From NCBI RefSeq assembly GCF_001425705.1, contig NZ_LMDC01000027.1:65515-129514 (forward strand): a stretch of DNA of 64,000 nucleotides. Direction: 5' to 3'. The translations under genes were made by a program, and so were the position numbers. Under the pieces are notes generated by a model that saw only the letters and a list, made by a program, of their open reading frames with translations, was not told the origin of the DNA and searched no databases. The DNA is from Pelomonas sp. Root1217 (GTDB lineage Bacteria > Pseudomonadota > Gammaproteobacteria > Burkholderiales > Burkholderiaceae_C). Positions 53,635 through 62,506 of this stretch are shown piece by piece; within the stretch, counting starts at the first letter, position 1, and every line of letters starts with the position of its first letter.

Positions 53635-55652
53635 GCGCGCAGCATACGGGCTGCTGCACGGAGCTCGCCCCAGGGTGGCGCCGTGGCGCCAGGCGCGTAA
53701 CGCGAACGCTCCAGCTGTTCCAGCCACTGCGCGGCCGGCTCGGCCTTCTGCCCGTGCTGGCGGCGCAAGGCGCGGGCCCAGGCGGCCGGGCTTTCGTGGA
53801 CCGGCAGGGTGACGCCGGCGCGGGCCAGCAGGGCGCCGATGCGCGCCCGCTGGCGGCTCCAGGCGTCGTGCGGCCGGCTGCTCCAGCGTATCCAGGCGGC
53901 GCCGGCCACGGCCAACACGAGGATGACGCCGGCCAGCGCCTGGCCCAGCGCTGTCCAGTCGGGCTGGTTGAAGCCCAGGCGCTTGAGCAGGTTGAACTGG
54001 TTGTCGCGCGAATAGTTCAGCACCAGCTGCTGCCAGCGGTTGTTGACGGTCTCCCAGCCATTGCGCATGGCCCGCCACAGCGTCGGGTTGAACTGGCCCA
54101 GCACGCCGGGCTGCGGCCGCAGCGCCAGGCCCTGGGTGACGCGGTTGGGCGCCACGGCGGCGGTCGGGTCGCTGCGCACCCAGCCGCGTCCCTCGACCCA
54201 GAACTCGGCCCAGGCATGGGCATTGGCGTTGCGCACGACCTGGTAGCCATCCTGAGCTTCGGCGTCCCAACCCTGGAAGCCGGTGACGATGCGCGCCGGC
54301 ACGCCCATGGCACGCATGACGACGACGAAGGCGGAGGCGAAGTGCTCGCAGAAGCCCAGCCGCCGGTCCAGCCAGAACTCGTCGATGACATGGGGCGAGG
54401 TCTCGCCATAGCGGCCGGGGGTCAGGGTGTAGGTGAAGTCCTGGCTGCGGATGTGTTCCAGAAGGGCTGCGGCCAACGCCTCGGCACGCGGGCCCGGTCC
54501 CAGCGTGGCAAAGCGCGCGTCGCCGGCCAGCAGTTCGGCCCAGGCACGGGTGCGTGGATTGAGACCGGCGGGCAGGTCGAGGTCGGTGGCGAGCTGGACG
54601 CGGTTGCGCCGCTCACCGGCTCGCCAGGCCGTGTGGGCACTGGTTGCCACCCTCAGCCTCTCGGTGATGGGGCGTGGCGACAGCCATTGCAGTTCGGGCC
54701 CGCGCACGACGGTCAGGTCGGTCAGGCTCAGCTCGCTGCCGACGCCGCCCGGGCTCATCTCCAACAGGGGCAGCACCGAAATACGCAGCGGTTCCAGCGT
54801 CATTTCATAGCGCAGCGCCGGGCCAGTGGTGGCCAGGTCGTCGCGGCCGCGCAGCCAGCTCTGGCTGGAGCGAGGGTCATAGGCGCGCCAGGTCTTGCCG
54901 TCGAAGCGGGTCAGCACCGGGCCGCGGAAATAGCGCTGGTCGGGCGGCGGCAAGGCCCCCTCGAACTTCAGCCGCATCGCGATGCTCTCGTCATTGGCGA
55001 TCTCGTTCATCGCACCGAACTCGAGCTGGTTGGACAGGCCGGTCTTGCCGATCGCCTCAGTCGGCACACCCCACAGCGGCGCGATGCGTGGAAACAGCAC
55101 GAAGAGCAGCACCATGACCGGCAGGCCCAGCGCCGTGGTGCTGGCAGCGCGCCTTGCCGCGATGCCGATGCTGGGGATGCCCGTGGGCATCTGTGCCAGC
55201 ACGACGGCCGCCAGCAGCCCCCACAGCGAGGCCAGCGACCAGAGCGCCATCAGCAGCGACTGCGAGTACAGGAACTGCGTCAGCACCAGGAAGAAGCCTA
55301 GGAAAAAGACGACGAAGGCATCACGGCGGGCGCGCAGCTCCATGGTCTTGAGCGCCATCAGCATGACCAGCAGCGTGATGCCGGCCTCGCGGCCGATCAG
55401 CGTGTGAAAAGTCAGCCAGGTCAGGCCTGTGTAGATGGCGATGACGGCGGCCAGCCACCAGCGCCGGGGCAGCGGCCGCTGGCGCCAGGACAGCTGGGCG
55501 CGCCAGCACAGCACGACGGCCGTCAGCGCACTGCTCCACCAGGGAAGGTGGTCGGCATGCGGCACGATGACAGCCGTGATGACGCCGAGCAGGAAAAGAC
55601 TGTCGCGCGTGTCGCGCGGCAGGCGGGCCCACCAAGCCGTCAAACCATTCAT
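53631..55652 (-). CDS. TgpA-like membrane transglutaminase (DUF3488/Transglut_core/DUF4129)
   Basis: The 673-residue protein has six N-terminal membrane segments (DUF3488) and a periplasmic transglutaminase-like domain with catalytic Cys in LDRRLGFCEHFASAF, His in NAHAWAEFW and Asp in VRSDPT. A further transmembrane segment precedes a cytoplasmic DUF4129 tail. TgpA in Pseudomonas aeruginosa is essential and acts at the cell envelope. The ATG at 55652 overlaps the DUF58 stop by 4 bases, which fixes the start. Confidence 0.92.
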   Translation of the reverse strand: MNGLTAWWARLPRDTRDSLFLLGVITAVIVPHADHLPWWSSALTAVVLCWRAQLSWRQRPLPRRWWLAAVIAIYTGLTWLTFHTLIGREAGITLLVMLMALKTMELRARRDAFVVFFLGFFLVLTQFLYSQSLLMALWSLASLWGLLAAVVLAQMPTGIPSIGIAARRAASTTALGLPVMVLLFVLFPRIAPLWGVPTEAIGKTGLSNQLEFGAMNEIANDESIAMRLKFEGALPPPDQRYFRGPVLTRFDGKTWRAYDPRSSQSWLRGRDDLATTGPALRYEMTLEPLRISVLPLLEMSPGGVGSELSLTDLTVVRGPELQWLSPRPITERLRVATSAHTAWRAGERRNRVQLATDLDLPAGLNPRTRAWAELLAGDARFATLGPGPRAEALAAALLEHIRSQDFTYTLTPGRYGETSPHVIDEFWLDRRLGFCEHFASAFVVVMRAMGVPARIVTGFQGWDAEAQDGYQVVRNANAHAWAEFWVEGRGWVRSDPTAAVAPNRVTQGLALRPQPGVLGQFNPTLWRAMRNGWETVNNRWQQLVLNYSRDNQFNLLKRLGFNQPDWTALGQALAGVILVLAVAGAAWIRWSSRPHDAWSRQRARIGALLARAGVTLPVHESPAAWARALRRQHGQKAEPAAQWLEQLERSRYAPGATAPPWGELRAAARMLRA

Positions 55653-56632
55653 GAACCAAATCCTGCCAGCGCCTCCAGGCATGCCTGGCGGTGAGCGGCG
55701 CCCAGGGATGGCGCGATCTCGAGGCTGCCTATGCGCAGTCCATACGGCTGCCCCAGGCGCTCGGCGACCAGCACCCAGGCGGCCAGGCGCGACAGCCGGG
55801 CCTCGGTGTCGCGGCCTTGCGTATCGCGCCAGTCCAGCCACAGGTCCTGGGCCAGCGGCGCCTCGGTCTCGCGCACCCATGGCGACGAACCCTGCTCCAT
55901 GGCCAGCGTCGACTTGCGCCACAGGATCTGCTTCATCGAGTCGCCGCGCCGATAGCTGCGCACGCCGGAGAAATCGGTGCCGCTGGAGGACTGGCGGGTC
56001 GATGCAGCTTCGCCAGCGCCGGCCTCGGCCTGGGCCGGGAAGGGCGCCAGCACCTCCTCGGCCCGCGGGTAGACCCAGACCTTGGCCGCAGGCCGCCAGT
56101 AGCTCCAGGCGCGGAAGAAGCCGAGTGGAAAGCGGGTCGTGACGACGAGGCGGGGCAGCTCACGCAACCCGCGCTTGTCAGCCGGCAGGCGTAGCTTCAG
56201 CATCGCATGACCCAGGGCCGGCACGTCGATCCAGGCCGGCTCGGTGGCGCCGCTGTCGAGCTGGGCGGCGACGGCGATGCCGAAGCGCGCGCTGCCCGGG
56301 TTGTGAAGGCGCAGTTCCAACGCGTATTCGTCACCAGCGTGCACGCCCTCGGGCGCCTTCAGGTCCATCTGCAGGCCGCGCAGGTTGGCGTGCGTCGTGT
56401 GCATGGACGCCAGGCCCGCGCCGGTCAGCGCAAACGTCAGCGCATAGCCCAGGCTCAGCTGCTCGTTGATGCTGGCCAGCAGCAGCACGCCCAGCGTGCC
56501 GCAGAAGGCCACGCCGGCCCAGGTCGGCACGATGTAGACATTGCGCTGGGTCGTCTGGTGGGTGTCGGCCGGCGCCTGGCGGGCTTGCCACCAGGCTTGC
56601 CAGCGTTGGCGCAGGGCTTGGACGGGGGCCAT
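55649..56632 (-). CDS. DUF58 protein
   Basis: The 327-residue protein has two N-terminal hydrophobic segments and a C-terminal DUF58 region with the signature GTDFSGVRSYRRGDSMKQILWRKS (quoted in part). DUF58 genes normally lie between a MoxR-type AAA+ ATPase gene and a tgpA-like gene. Here tgpA follows with a 4-base overlap, but the gene upstream is ParB-like, not moxR. Confidence 0.9.
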   Translation of the reverse strand: MAPVQALRQRWQAWWQARQAPADTHQTTQRNVYIVPTWAGVAFCGTLGVLLLASINEQLSLGYALTFALTGAGLASMHTTHANLRGLQMDLKAPEGVHAGDEYALELRLHNPGSARFGIAVAAQLDSGATEPAWIDVPALGHAMLKLRLPADKRGLRELPRLVVTTRFPLGFFRAWSYWRPAAKVWVYPRAEEVLAPFPAQAEAGAGEAASTRQSSSGTDFSGVRSYRRGDSMKQILWRKSTLAMEQGSSPWVRETEAPLAQDLWLDWRDTQGRDTEARLSRLAAWVLVAERLGQPYGLRIGSLEIAPSLGAAHRQACLEALAGFGS

Positions 56633-56682
56633 GGGTCAGAGGATACGTGGGGTTCGCAAGCCTCAGCGTGACCTGGGGGCGT

Positions 56683-57510
56683 TCAGAAAGGTGCTTGCGC
56701 TTCCTCGACAGGGTGGGGCGAGGACGGCTGTGGGCGAAGCGCTGCCAGTTCCTGCCGCAGCGCCGCGTTCTCGGCTTCGAGCGTTGCAACGCGTTGGCGC
56801 AGCGCTTGCACCGTGTCATCAGGCGCGCTGGCCTCGGCCGCATCCGGTGCCGGGTCGGCTGCGGGCGGCTTGCGCTTGGTCTCGCGCACGCGCTTGGCTG
56901 CCTGCTTGAGCTCTTGCGCACCGGCCGCCGCAGCGGCTGCCTGTTCCTCGGCCGGCAGGGTGGCGACGGCAGCGGCCGCGTTGATCGAGATCGCGCCGGC
57001 CTTCACCGCGGCCACCACCTCGGGCGTGGCCTGCTTCTGGATCTTCTCGATCATCACCACCTGGTTGCTGCTCAGCCGCGCGGCCTTGGCCAGGGCTTCG
57101 CGCGTTTGCAGGGCCTCCGGGGCGGGCACTGGCTCCGCTGCCTGGGCAGCGGGCTCGGTCGTCTGCGCGGCCGCGCCGCGCGCACGCCGCTCGGCCACGA
57201 TCTCACGCTTGCGCAGGGCCAGCACGCCGCGCTGGAAGTCCGAGATGCTGCGCCGCCCAAGGTGCTGGTCGATCATCCACAGGTGCACGTCCTCCATGGA
57301 TCTGAAGCGTGGGTTCTGCACCGTCTGGAAGGGCAGCCCGTGCTTGCTGCAGATGCCGTAGCGGTTGTGCCCGTCCACCAGCACGTCGCCCCACAGCACC
57401 AGCGCATCGCGGCAGCCCTCGGCCAGGATGCTGCGCTCCAGGGCCTCGTGTTCCTCCGCCGTCAATGGGTCGATGTAAGCCTTGAGTTCTTCGTTGACGA
57501 CGATGTCCAT
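56683..57510 (-). CDS. ParB/Srx-fold nuclease-domain protein
   Basis: The 275-residue protein starts MDIVVNEELKAYIDPLTAEEHEALERSI (quoted in part), with a ParB-like N-terminal fold (LVDGHNRYGICSKHGLPF) and a helical middle (ALAKAARLSSNQVVMIEKIQ). The Ala/Glu/Lys-rich C-terminal half ends in a leucine-zipper-like coiled coil (VATLEAENAALRQELAALR). It may be a DNA-binding or regulatory ParB relative; no parA is adjacent. The ATG at 57510 is chosen over an in-frame GC-rich extension to 57621. Confidence 0.8.
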   Translation of the reverse strand: MDIVVNEELKAYIDPLTAEEHEALERSILAEGCRDALVLWGDVLVDGHNRYGICSKHGLPFQTVQNPRFRSMEDVHLWMIDQHLGRRSISDFQRGVLALRKREIVAERRARGAAAQTTEPAAQAAEPVPAPEALQTREALAKAARLSSNQVVMIEKIQKQATPEVVAAVKAGAISINAAAAVATLPAEEQAAAAAAGAQELKQAAKRVRETKRKPPAADPAPDAAEASAPDDTVQALRQRVATLEAENAALRQELAALRPQPSSPHPVEEAQAPF

Positions 57511-57632
57511 GGAGCCGGGTGCAGGGAGCTGGAAAAAGGGTGCGGATTCTAGAGAGCCTCTGCATTGGTCCCCAGGGCGGCGGGCCTGCCCCTCTTGCGG
57601 CGAGCCAGAATCCGGTCTCACATGGAGTACCG

Positions 57633-58169
57633 ATGGACAGCGACCTTCCCTATTTCCGCTATCACCCTGCCCCGCTGGCCACCGGGGCCATCGAGCCGCG
57701 GCGGGTCCAGTGTGTCTGCTGCGGCCAGGCGCGCGGCTTCGTCTACGTGCAGCCGGTCTATGCGACCAGCGATCTGGACGAGAAGCTGTGCCCCTGGTGC
57801 ATTGCGGATGGCTCGGCGGCGAGCAAGTTGGGTGCGAGTTTTTCGGAGGCCCATCCTCTCCAGCAGGCGGGGCTGGCGCAGGAGATCGTCGACGAGGTGA
57901 GCCTGCGGACGCCGGGGTTTTCGTCCTGGCAGCAGGAAGAGTGGCTGGCGCATTGCAACGACGCCTGCGAGTTCCGTGGTGATGCGTCGGAGCAGGACGT
58001 GGCGCGCGCGAGCGAGGTCACCAAGGCGGATTGGCGCCAGCATTACGGGCTGACCGAGAAAGACTGGGCGCGGGCGACGACGGACTACGAGCCCGCGGGC
58101 GACAACGCGTTCTACAAGTTCGTATGCCGGCACTGCGGCGTGGTGCGGCTGGGGTGGGATTGCTCGTGA
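57633..58169 (+). CDS. CbrC family (UPF0167) protein
   Basis: The 178-residue protein opens MDSDLPYFRYHPAPLATGAIE, with Cys pairs in QCVCCGQARGF, LCPWCIADG and FVCRHCGVVRLGWDC that likely bind zinc. This is the CbrC/UPF0167 pattern; E. coli CbrC is linked to colicin E2 tolerance, mechanism unknown. The stop overlaps the start of the DUF5990 gene by 4 bases. Confidence 0.9.
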   Translation: MDSDLPYFRYHPAPLATGAIEPRRVQCVCCGQARGFVYVQPVYATSDLDEKLCPWCIADGSAASKLGASFSEAHPLQQAGLAQEIVDEVSLRTPGFSSWQQEEWLAHCNDACEFRGDASEQDVARASEVTKADWRQHYGLTEKDWARATTDYEPAGDNAFYKFVCRHCGVVRLGWDCS

Positions 58170-58486
58170 GCGAACGCTTGGCTGCACCCAGCCTTCGCCT
58201 GCGGATCGTCGTCGTCGACCCGCCGTCTGGCGTCAGCTTCGCCGTGCAGCGCGGCAAGTCCGAACTGCTGGCGCCGTTGGCTGAGCGAGGCGAGACGATC
58301 CAGTTCGAGTTGTCGCTTCGCCTGGGGTTGTCCTTGCCGGATGGGTCAGTCAACTTCCTGGGCGAGTTCGCTCAGGGCACGCCTGCGGATCGTTTCGTCT
58401 ACCTCAACTCGGGCACCCTCGCGGGACAGCCAGGCTCCAACTGGACGCGCCGCGCAAAGTTGAAGTTGGCTGCCATTCGCCGGTAG
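58166..58486 (+). CDS. DUF5990 protein
   Basis: The 106-residue protein starts at the GTG at 58166 (ERLAAPSLRLRIVVVDPPSG). The motifs RIVVVDPPSGVSFAVQRGK, FLGEFAQGTPADRFVYLNSGT and WTRRAKLKL fit DUF5990. The GTG overlaps the cbrC-like stop, so the two genes are translationally coupled. Function is unknown. Confidence 0.85.
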   Translation: MSERLAAPSLRLRIVVVDPPSGVSFAVQRGKSELLAPLAERGETIQFELSLRLGLSLPDGSVNFLGEFAQGTPADRFVYLNSGTLAGQPGSNWTRRAKLKLAAIRR

Positions 58487-58956
58487 GTTGTGGAGGCTGT
58501 GCTGGCCTCCAGCGAGGGCGTCGTCGAGGCCCGTGTCCTTGGCACCATGGCCGATGGCGGCCCCATCTGCGCTTCGGTGAAGCCGCACGCGGTGGTGTGG
58601 AGCCAGGTGGCCTGACCTGGCCGCCAGAGTGGGCGGCTGGCAAGCGGTCAGCGGATAGCCAATCAGCGCGCGGGTCTCGGGCAAACAACTTGGTATGGCC
58701 GTCATGCAGCGTGAAGCAGTCACGCTGCATGACGGTCGCACGGGCATGCGCAGGCCGGATTCGGGTGCGGCAAGTGATTGGCAGCGGTAGCTGTCATCCG
58801 GGAATGCCGGATCGGTGACCCGCTCCCGGCCAGGAGCCGACACTGGTGGACGTCCGCTTTTGGCCACGCTGAGGGCGTAGCGGCGCCACTAATCGCATGC
58901 TCAAATGTTGGGCGAAATCGTTAGCGATCTGTCTACAAATAGTTGGGCCGCACAGG
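58487..58956. other. Accessory spacer with rsgA fragment, no intact gene
   Basis: Apart from the rsgA-like fragment, frames here are short and unrecognised. GTTGGGC at 58907-58913 fits the integron core-site rule GTTRRRY just before the next gene. The patch looks like assembled fragments. Confidence 0.45.
58676..58735 (-). pseudogene. Short rsgA N-terminal fragment folded into a hairpin
   Basis: The minus strand reads RDCFTLHDGHTKLFAR, almost identical to RDCFTLHDGYTELFAR of the intact rsgA about 2 kb away (60690-60735), and the DNA matches closely over about 50 bases. CCGTCATGCAGCGTGA (58699-58714) and its exact reverse complement (58720-58735) flank AGCAG. The fragment lacks all GTPase motifs. 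Confidence 0.7.
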
Positions 58957-59532
58957 ATGCCACTTCCCATCGCACCCGCTCTGTTGGATGCTGCGCCTCT
59001 CACGGGCAAGTCTCCGGCCATTGCACTCTGGACGCGGAAGACGAACAACATCTTCAGGGGAGTACTCGAACTGGAGTGCACGAACAGCACGCCGGAAGAC
59101 ATCGCGGCACTCGTTCTGCAAACCGTATCTGCCGAATACACCCCTGGACCCGTCGTACCGTTCGCCTTCGGAACCGTTCTTCGGTTCAAGTACAACGCGC
59201 CTTTCCCGGAAGCGCTTGAACATCTCATCGATGATCGCAGTCGAAATCGAGGCACATGGCAATGGCTTGTGGTGACGGACGAGACTACCAAGAGCGCGTA
59301 CGGCATTCACATGTGGTCCACCGGATACCTCACGCCAGTGTTCAGCTCCTTGCTTGAACACCTTCAGACCAAGAGCTACTCGTGCAACACCATCGTCAAG
59401 GAACCAGGGAAGTTCTGGGAGCGCCTTTGGGCAATGAGTGCATCCCTGGTCAAGGTTCGGAAGGTCCTCGTCTACGCTGGTTCGGGCTTGGCGCTCTTGG
59501 TTATCGCAGCACAAGTTCTCCTGGCTCGGTGA
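58957..59532 (+). CDS. Orphan protein with C-terminal membrane anchor
   Basis: The 191-residue protein of no recognised family has a C-terminal transmembrane helix (VRKVLVYAGSGLALLVIAAQVLL) and a soluble N-terminal part. The ATG at 58957 follows AGG; an in-frame ATG at 58897 would add 20 residues. Codon use is less GC-biased than in its neighbours, which suggests transfer. It lies between a GTTRRRY-type core at 58907 and an attC-like segment at 59541, so it might be a captured cassette gene. Confidence 0.55.
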   Translation: MPLPIAPALLDAAPLTGKSPAIALWTRKTNNIFRGVLELECTNSTPEDIAALVLQTVSAEYTPGPVVPFAFGTVLRFKYNAPFPEALEHLIDDRSRNRGTWQWLVVTDETTKSAYGIHMWSTGYLTPVFSSLLEHLQTKSYSCNTIVKEPGKFWERLWAMSASLVKVRKVLVYAGSGLALLVIAAQVLLAR

Positions 59533-59540
59533 CAGTGCGG

Positions 59541-59612
59541 CCGCTAACCACTCGCTCGACCAGACCAGCTACGGCTCTTGCTTCCGCAGGCCGGTTAGCT
59601 CGAACGTTGAAG
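59541..59612. repeat. Degenerate attC-like segment after orphan gene
   Basis: GCTAAC (59543-59548) with TCGCTCGACC beyond it faces GGTTAGCTCGA and GTTGAAG (59606-59612), giving the R''-L''...L'-R' order of an integron attC site about 72 bases long. The outer boxes match the consensus only in part. No integron integrase is visible, and 59613-59792 holds no recognised gene. Confidence 0.3.
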
Positions 59613-59792
59613 GTCAGCTTTCCGGCAGTTCACTCCGGCTCGACGGATTTCCGCTCTGGGTCGAGAGCCGACGGCTGGCTGTCCAACGCGAAAGCAGCAT
59701 CCAGCCTCAACTTGGCATCTGGCCGATTGCCCCGCCTCATTCATCTGCATGAGATGCTGGCATTGCCAAGCCACTGTCCTGCTCGGGCCCCC

Positions 59793-60863
59793 TCAAGCCC
59801 TCTTCTCCCGCGCCCGCTGGCTGCCCGCCTTGCCGATCTTCTTCCACTTGCTGCGCTGCGCGATGCGCTCCAGCGCGGTCAGTTCGCCGCGCTCGGCGTC
59901 GCGCATCAGCTTCTTGTAATTGTCGAGCCGGTCCGCGTTGACGCGTGCGCGCACCGCGCAGCCGGGTTCGTTCTCGTGGCAGCAATCGCGAAACCGGCAT
60001 TGCTGCGCGAGTGCCTGGACGTCCTCGAAGGTGGCGGCGAGGGTGCCGGCATCCGCGTCCGGCCGGAAGGTGCGCAGGCCCGGCGTGTCGATGATGCAGC
60101 CGCCTTGCACGCAGCGGTGCAGCGAGCGCGCCGTCGTCGTGTGGCGGCCGCGGCCGTCGCCCTGGCGCACGCCGCCCGTGGCCTGGCCGGCGTTGGCCAG
60201 CGTGTTGATGAGCGTGGACTTGCCGGCGCCCGAGGAGCCGAGCAGCACCAGCGTCTGGCCCGCATGCAGCCACGGGCCGATCTCGGTACAGGCCTGGCGC
60301 GTCAGCGCGTTGACCGGCAGCACCGGCACCGTGGCGGGCAGGCGGGCGTACATCTCGGCGATGCGTGCCTGCGCCTGCGGCGCGATATCGAGCTTGGTGA
60401 GCACGACGACCGGCGCCACGTCGCAGGCGCGCACCATCGCGATGTAGCGCTCCATGCGGCGCGCGTTGAAGTCCGCGTCCAGCCCCATCACCAGCAAGGC
60501 CGCGTCGACATTGCTGGCGAGCGGCTGGCGGCGCCCGTCGTTGGCGCGGCGCGCGATCTGCGTGACGGGCTCGACCCGGTCGGCGACCCAGGCCTGGCCG
60601 TGCGCGTCGACGTGCATGCCGACCCAGTCGCCGATCGTCAACTGTTGAAAGTCGGACTGCAGTTGCTGCACCAGACGGGGCAGTGCGCGAGCAAACAGCT
60701 CGGTGTAGCCGTCATGCAGCGTGAAGCAGTCGCGCTGCGCCTCGATCACGCGCGCCAGGCGCAGGTCGGTTTCGGCATGGGGTTGAGAAAGTTGTGCGGC
60801 ACGGCTCGCGATGGCGTGGGTGAGGCCGAGGGCGTGCAGCGTCTCGAAATCGAATTCGATCAT
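59793..60863 (-). CDS. rsgA: RsgA, ribosome small-subunit GTPase
   Basis: The 356-residue protein has an N-terminal OB-fold and a circularly permuted GTPase domain: TKLD (G4) comes before GSSGAGKSTLINTL (G1) and DTPGLRTF (G3). A C-terminal zinc site has the Cys/His pattern CRFRDCCHENEPGC, and the tail is basic. RsgA helps mature and check the 30S subunit. The start MIEFDFETLHALGL at 60863 has GGAG-free weak context. Its leader contains a small frame and overlapping hairpins. Confidence 0.93.
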   Translation of the reverse strand: MIEFDFETLHALGLTHAIASRAAQLSQPHAETDLRLARVIEAQRDCFTLHDGYTELFARALPRLVQQLQSDFQQLTIGDWVGMHVDAHGQAWVADRVEPVTQIARRANDGRRQPLASNVDAALLVMGLDADFNARRMERYIAMVRACDVAPVVVLTKLDIAPQAQARIAEMYARLPATVPVLPVNALTRQACTEIGPWLHAGQTLVLLGSSGAGKSTLINTLANAGQATGGVRQGDGRGRHTTTARSLHRCVQGGCIIDTPGLRTFRPDADAGTLAATFEDVQALAQQCRFRDCCHENEPGCAVRARVNADRLDNYKKLMRDAERGELTALERIAQRSKWKKIGKAGSQRAREKRA

Positions 60864-60887
60864 GGGAGTCCATTGAAAGTGGGCTTC

Positions 60888-60913
60888 GTCCGCGCGGGCG
60901 CGGACCGGTCCGC
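60888..60913. promoter_or_regulatory. Overlapping palindromes in the rsgA leader
   Basis: GTCCGCG/CGCGGAC (60888-60905, 4-base loop) and the perfect 14-base palindrome GCGGACCGGTCCGC (60900-60913) share bases, so only one structure can form. They lie 25-50 bases upstream of the rsgA start on the transcribed strand. Confidence 0.4.
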
Positions 60914-61041
60914 ACGCGGTGGCGCGCAGAGCAGGAGAGTGGGAAGCCGGCCGCGGCTGACGCGGCGATCAATGGACCCGCGGTGGACGCGAGGTCAGTC
61001 CGAACGCGAGGTCGAACTCAGTGGTGCTTGGCGCTTGGCGC

Positions 61042-61086
61042 TCAGGCAGCCGGCAGGAGGAGGGCGACACGATCTGCTTGTTCCAT
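61042..61086 (-). CDS. Candidate 14-residue leader peptide before rsgA
   Basis: ATG at 61086 follows AAGGAG with 6-base spacing, a far better ribosome site than that of rsgA. The frame reads MEQADRVALLLPAA and stops 178 bases before the rsgA start. The rest of 60864-61394 has no other gene that I can support. Its good ribosome site and the downstream alternative hairpins suggest an attenuator-like leader, but the peptide may be fortuitous. Confidence 0.35.
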   Translation of the reverse strand: MEQADRVALLLPAA

Positions 61087-61394
61087 GGTCTTCTCCTTTG
61101 CGGGCTGGTTGATGAAGGCCGCCAGTCTGCCTGCGGCGGGCGGCTTGCGTCAATGGCGACGCAATGGGTTGCATGCGGGTTGTTGCTTCGCCAGCGGCAT
61201 GCCGCGTTGGGGCAGTGGGCCAGCGCTTGTTTGCAGGTCGCTTTTGCCGAGAGCCTTCTGAAGCTGTGCACCGCCTCGGGCGTCGGAGTTGAGGGGCTCT
61301 CCACAAGAGCAACCAGTTCCGAGCTTCAGCCGTGCCCTGCACCGCCTGCTTGGATCACAGCACCAGTTCGCGCGGGTTCAGGGGGCGGCGCAGC

Positions 61395-62459
61395 TCACTT
61401 TGGACACTCGGTGGGCTTGAGCAGGCAGTTGGCCAGGCGCTGCTGCTGCGCGATCAGATCGGCGGCTGCCTTAGCGGCCGCAGCCCTGGCGTTGTCTTCA
61501 GTGATGGGTTCGCCGGCCACCACGGCGACGGCGCCCAGCGCGCCGGCCGCGCCGCTGGTGCTGCCGTAGCCGAGGGAGGTGATGCGGCCTGACTCGGCCA
61601 CCGCAAGCTGGAAGGTCTGTTTGCCGAACAGCGCGGGCTTGGGAATGGGCAGCATGAAATCCTTGTCCTTCAGCGGCACGGGGATGCGCTTGCCGCCCAG
61701 GTTCTCGCCGCGTGCGTCCGTGGCGCTGAGCTTGAGAGTGGTGACCTGCTGCAGCGTCACGGCCACTTCGCCTTCGGCCACCGCACTTGCCGGCCTGGCT
61801 ACGGGTTGCAGCGCGTCGCCCACCAACTCCGCCCTTGCCGTCGCTGCCAGGTCGAGGCCGGCTTTCTTGAGCTCTGTGAACAGTGCCTGCTGCTCGGGCG
61901 GAACTTCCAGAGACAGGTTGCCCGCGCCGGCGAAGCGTCCGTTTTGCGTCAGGGACACCTGGGGAAGGTGATCCGGCGCTGGGACGTTCCACTTGCGGAC
62001 GATGGCGCAGATGCTGGCCGGTTGCGGCCCAGCTGTGCTGGGGAGGGCCTCGGCTTGAAATGCCGCGACAGCCGTCACGACGCCCACGAAGGCCTTGGTG
62101 ATCGTCTCGCCCTGGCCCGTGGTGGATTGGTTGATGGACTTGAGGCGGCCGTCGTCGGTGAAGGACAGGCTGAAGTCGGAGTCGGCGTAGAAGCGGTCCA
62201 GCTTCTTCAGCTGGATCTCGAATGCGGCCCTGGCGGTGTCAGCGCTGTAGGCGGGCGTATAGGTGGCCCCGCCGGCCACCATGAAGTACTTTCGGTCATT
62301 GGTGCAGGTGATGGTGTGGGCTGTTGCCACCTGGACCGACCATGTGACGGGCCGATAGCTGACAGTGACGTCGGGGATGGATGCGCAGCCGGCGAGCACG
62401 AGGGGCACCGCGATGCAGGCGACCGTCCGCAGGGCAGGTCCAATGGGCGTGTTCTTCAT
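61395..62459 (-). CDS. Lipoprotein of unknown function
   Basis: The 354-residue protein has a lipoprotein signal (TVACIAVPLVLAGCASIPDV; Cys at about 25). The body begins with TYTPAYSADTARAAFEIQLKKLDRFYADSDFSLS (in part) and has no known catalytic motif. GGAG precedes the ATG at 62459. A nested palindrome lies about 50 bases upstream. It stands alone between rsgA and gspB on the same strand. Confidence 0.75.
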   Translation of the reverse strand: MKNTPIGPALRTVACIAVPLVLAGCASIPDVTVSYRPVTWSVQVATAHTITCTNDRKYFMVAGGATYTPAYSADTARAAFEIQLKKLDRFYADSDFSLSFTDDGRLKSINQSTTGQGETITKAFVGVVTAVAAFQAEALPSTAGPQPASICAIVRKWNVPAPDHLPQVSLTQNGRFAGAGNLSLEVPPEQQALFTELKKAGLDLAATARAELVGDALQPVARPASAVAEGEVAVTLQQVTTLKLSATDARGENLGGKRIPVPLKDKDFMLPIPKPALFGKQTFQLAVAESGRITSLGYGSTSGAAGALGAVAVVAGEPITEDNARAAAAKAAADLIAQQQRLANCLLKPTECPK

Positions 62460-62506
62460 GGTGATCCTCCTTCTGAGGGCGGGATCATCGGGTCTTGCCG
62501 GCGCTA

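Noticed and set aside
58404-58730. 108-codon minus-strand frame as a gene
   Set aside because: Only its first 17 residues resemble RsgA; the rest is antisense to DUF5990 and spacer DNA.
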